A stretch of 43,759 nt of DNA, from contig CAMBTP010000023.1 of the NCBI GenBank assembly GCA_945870855.1, positions 1 to 43,759 of the forward strand, given 5' to 3'. The position numbers and the translations under genes are program-made. This DNA comes from Prosthecobacter debontii (GTDB lineage: Bacteria > Verrucomicrobiota > Verrucomicrobiia > Verrucomicrobiales > Akkermansiaceae). Shown here piece after piece: positions 43,420-43,759 of this stretch. Each line of letters opens with the position of its first letter. Positions within the stretch are counted from its first letter, which is position 1. The notes beneath the pieces were generated by a model. That model was not told where the DNA came from, made no database searches, and saw nothing but the letters and a program-made list of their open reading frames with translations.

Positions 43420-43759
43420 AAAATTGTCGCTGCTTCCTCCAATATCCCGCGCCGATCGAGCGAATGATGCCCTTTCTGAGCGTAAAACGAACAGTCAGGA
43501 TTCCTGCGCCATCATGCCCGATGCACACAATATTTCAATCCATAAGCGTTATGCCGCCGACAGGAAAAACCGTCTGGCGGTTCTCCGTGCAAAAATCCGC
43601 CCTAGCCCTGCGTGTTGCGCCAATGAAAAATGACACCGGAGAGGTTAAGTCGTTGCGCCATCATTCATGACACCCGGCGGTTGGTTGTTTTTTGGTTGTT
43701 TGATGATATTTTGACAAGCTTTTCCGCAGGGGTGGATGTAGTGGAGGCGTAGGGAGCGG
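43420..43759. other. Gene-free window end
   Basis: About 340 nt with no convincing frame on either strand. A 10-nt direct repeat TTGGTTGTTT occurs at 43681-43690 and 43692-43701. A good -35 box TTGACA lies at 43711-43716 but the 17-nt-spaced -10 (GGATGT) is poor, so a plus-strand promoter leading out of the window is only possible. Confidence 0.4.

Noticed and set aside
1..43759. CRISPR arrays, insertion sequences or prophage
   Set aside because: No regularly spaced direct repeats, transposase motifs or phage structural genes were seen on either strand.

Overview
The window looks like chromosome of a member of the Verrucomicrobiota, probably class Verrucomicrobiae. The best evidence is a Verru_Chthon cassette protein A gene and the paired secreted DUF1592/DUF1552 and DUF1549/DUF1501 genes, which are typical of Verrucomicrobia and Planctomycetes. 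LpxD and an OmpH/Skp-like chaperone show a Gram-negative envelope. Many starts are TTG or GTG, and strong Shine-Dalgarno sequences are uncommon. I saw no phage genes, transposases or CRISPR array.

Layout. 1-3.6 kb (minus): the 5' part of a large DUF4175-like membrane/coiled-coil protein and an unrecognised 329-residue protein. 3.7-6.4 kb (plus): an AddB-like PD-(D/E)XK nuclease without its helicase partner. 6.5-6.75 kb: remnant of an alpha/beta hydrolase. 6.8-14.3 kb: two complete secreted 'planctomycete-type' pairs facing each other, a c-type cytochrome/PA14 DUF1592 protein plus DUF1552 on plus and DUF1549/DUF1553 plus DUF1501 on minus, with a RelE/ParE-type toxin-antitoxin module inside the second pair. 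14.4-19.3 kb (minus): a chain of a papain-like NlpC/P60-type protein, a small secreted protein, a metal ABC ATPase with a His/Cys-rich N-terminus, its permease and a phosphohexomutase; no substrate-binding protein is present.

19.3-26.7 kb: endonuclease III, a Tat/lipoprotein NodB deacetylase, a dynamin-like GTPase, RodA (minus), OmpH/Skp-LpxD and TerC, which is an envelope-biogenesis stretch. 26.7-27.7 kb (minus): an EboB-like TatD hydrolase with a small upstream partner. 27.8-28.0 kb: a minus-strand intrinsic terminator and an unassigned structured spacer. 28.0-33.9 kb (minus): an assimilatory sulfate-reduction group cysJ-cysI-cysH-cysK, which takes PAPS to sulfite to sulfide to cysteine, followed by a membrane-anchored coiled-coil gene. 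34.0-35.4 kb (minus): nuoF without other nuo genes.

35.6-38.3 kb (plus): translation-linked genes rpmI, rplT, pyrH, frr and tRNA-Ala(GGC), with clear terminators and a structured rpmI-rplT spacer. 38.6-43.0 kb (plus): Verru_Chthon protein A and a secreted partner. 43.1-43.4 kb (minus): a ribbon-helix-helix-like protein, then about 340 bases without a recognisable gene.

I found no single clearly new multi-gene system. The best leads are the convergent DUF pairs interrupted by a toxin-antitoxin module, the metal ABC operon with an unknown secreted protein in place of a binding protein, the orphan Verru_Chthon A pair, and two structured non-coding stretches (35837-35978 and 27846-27985).
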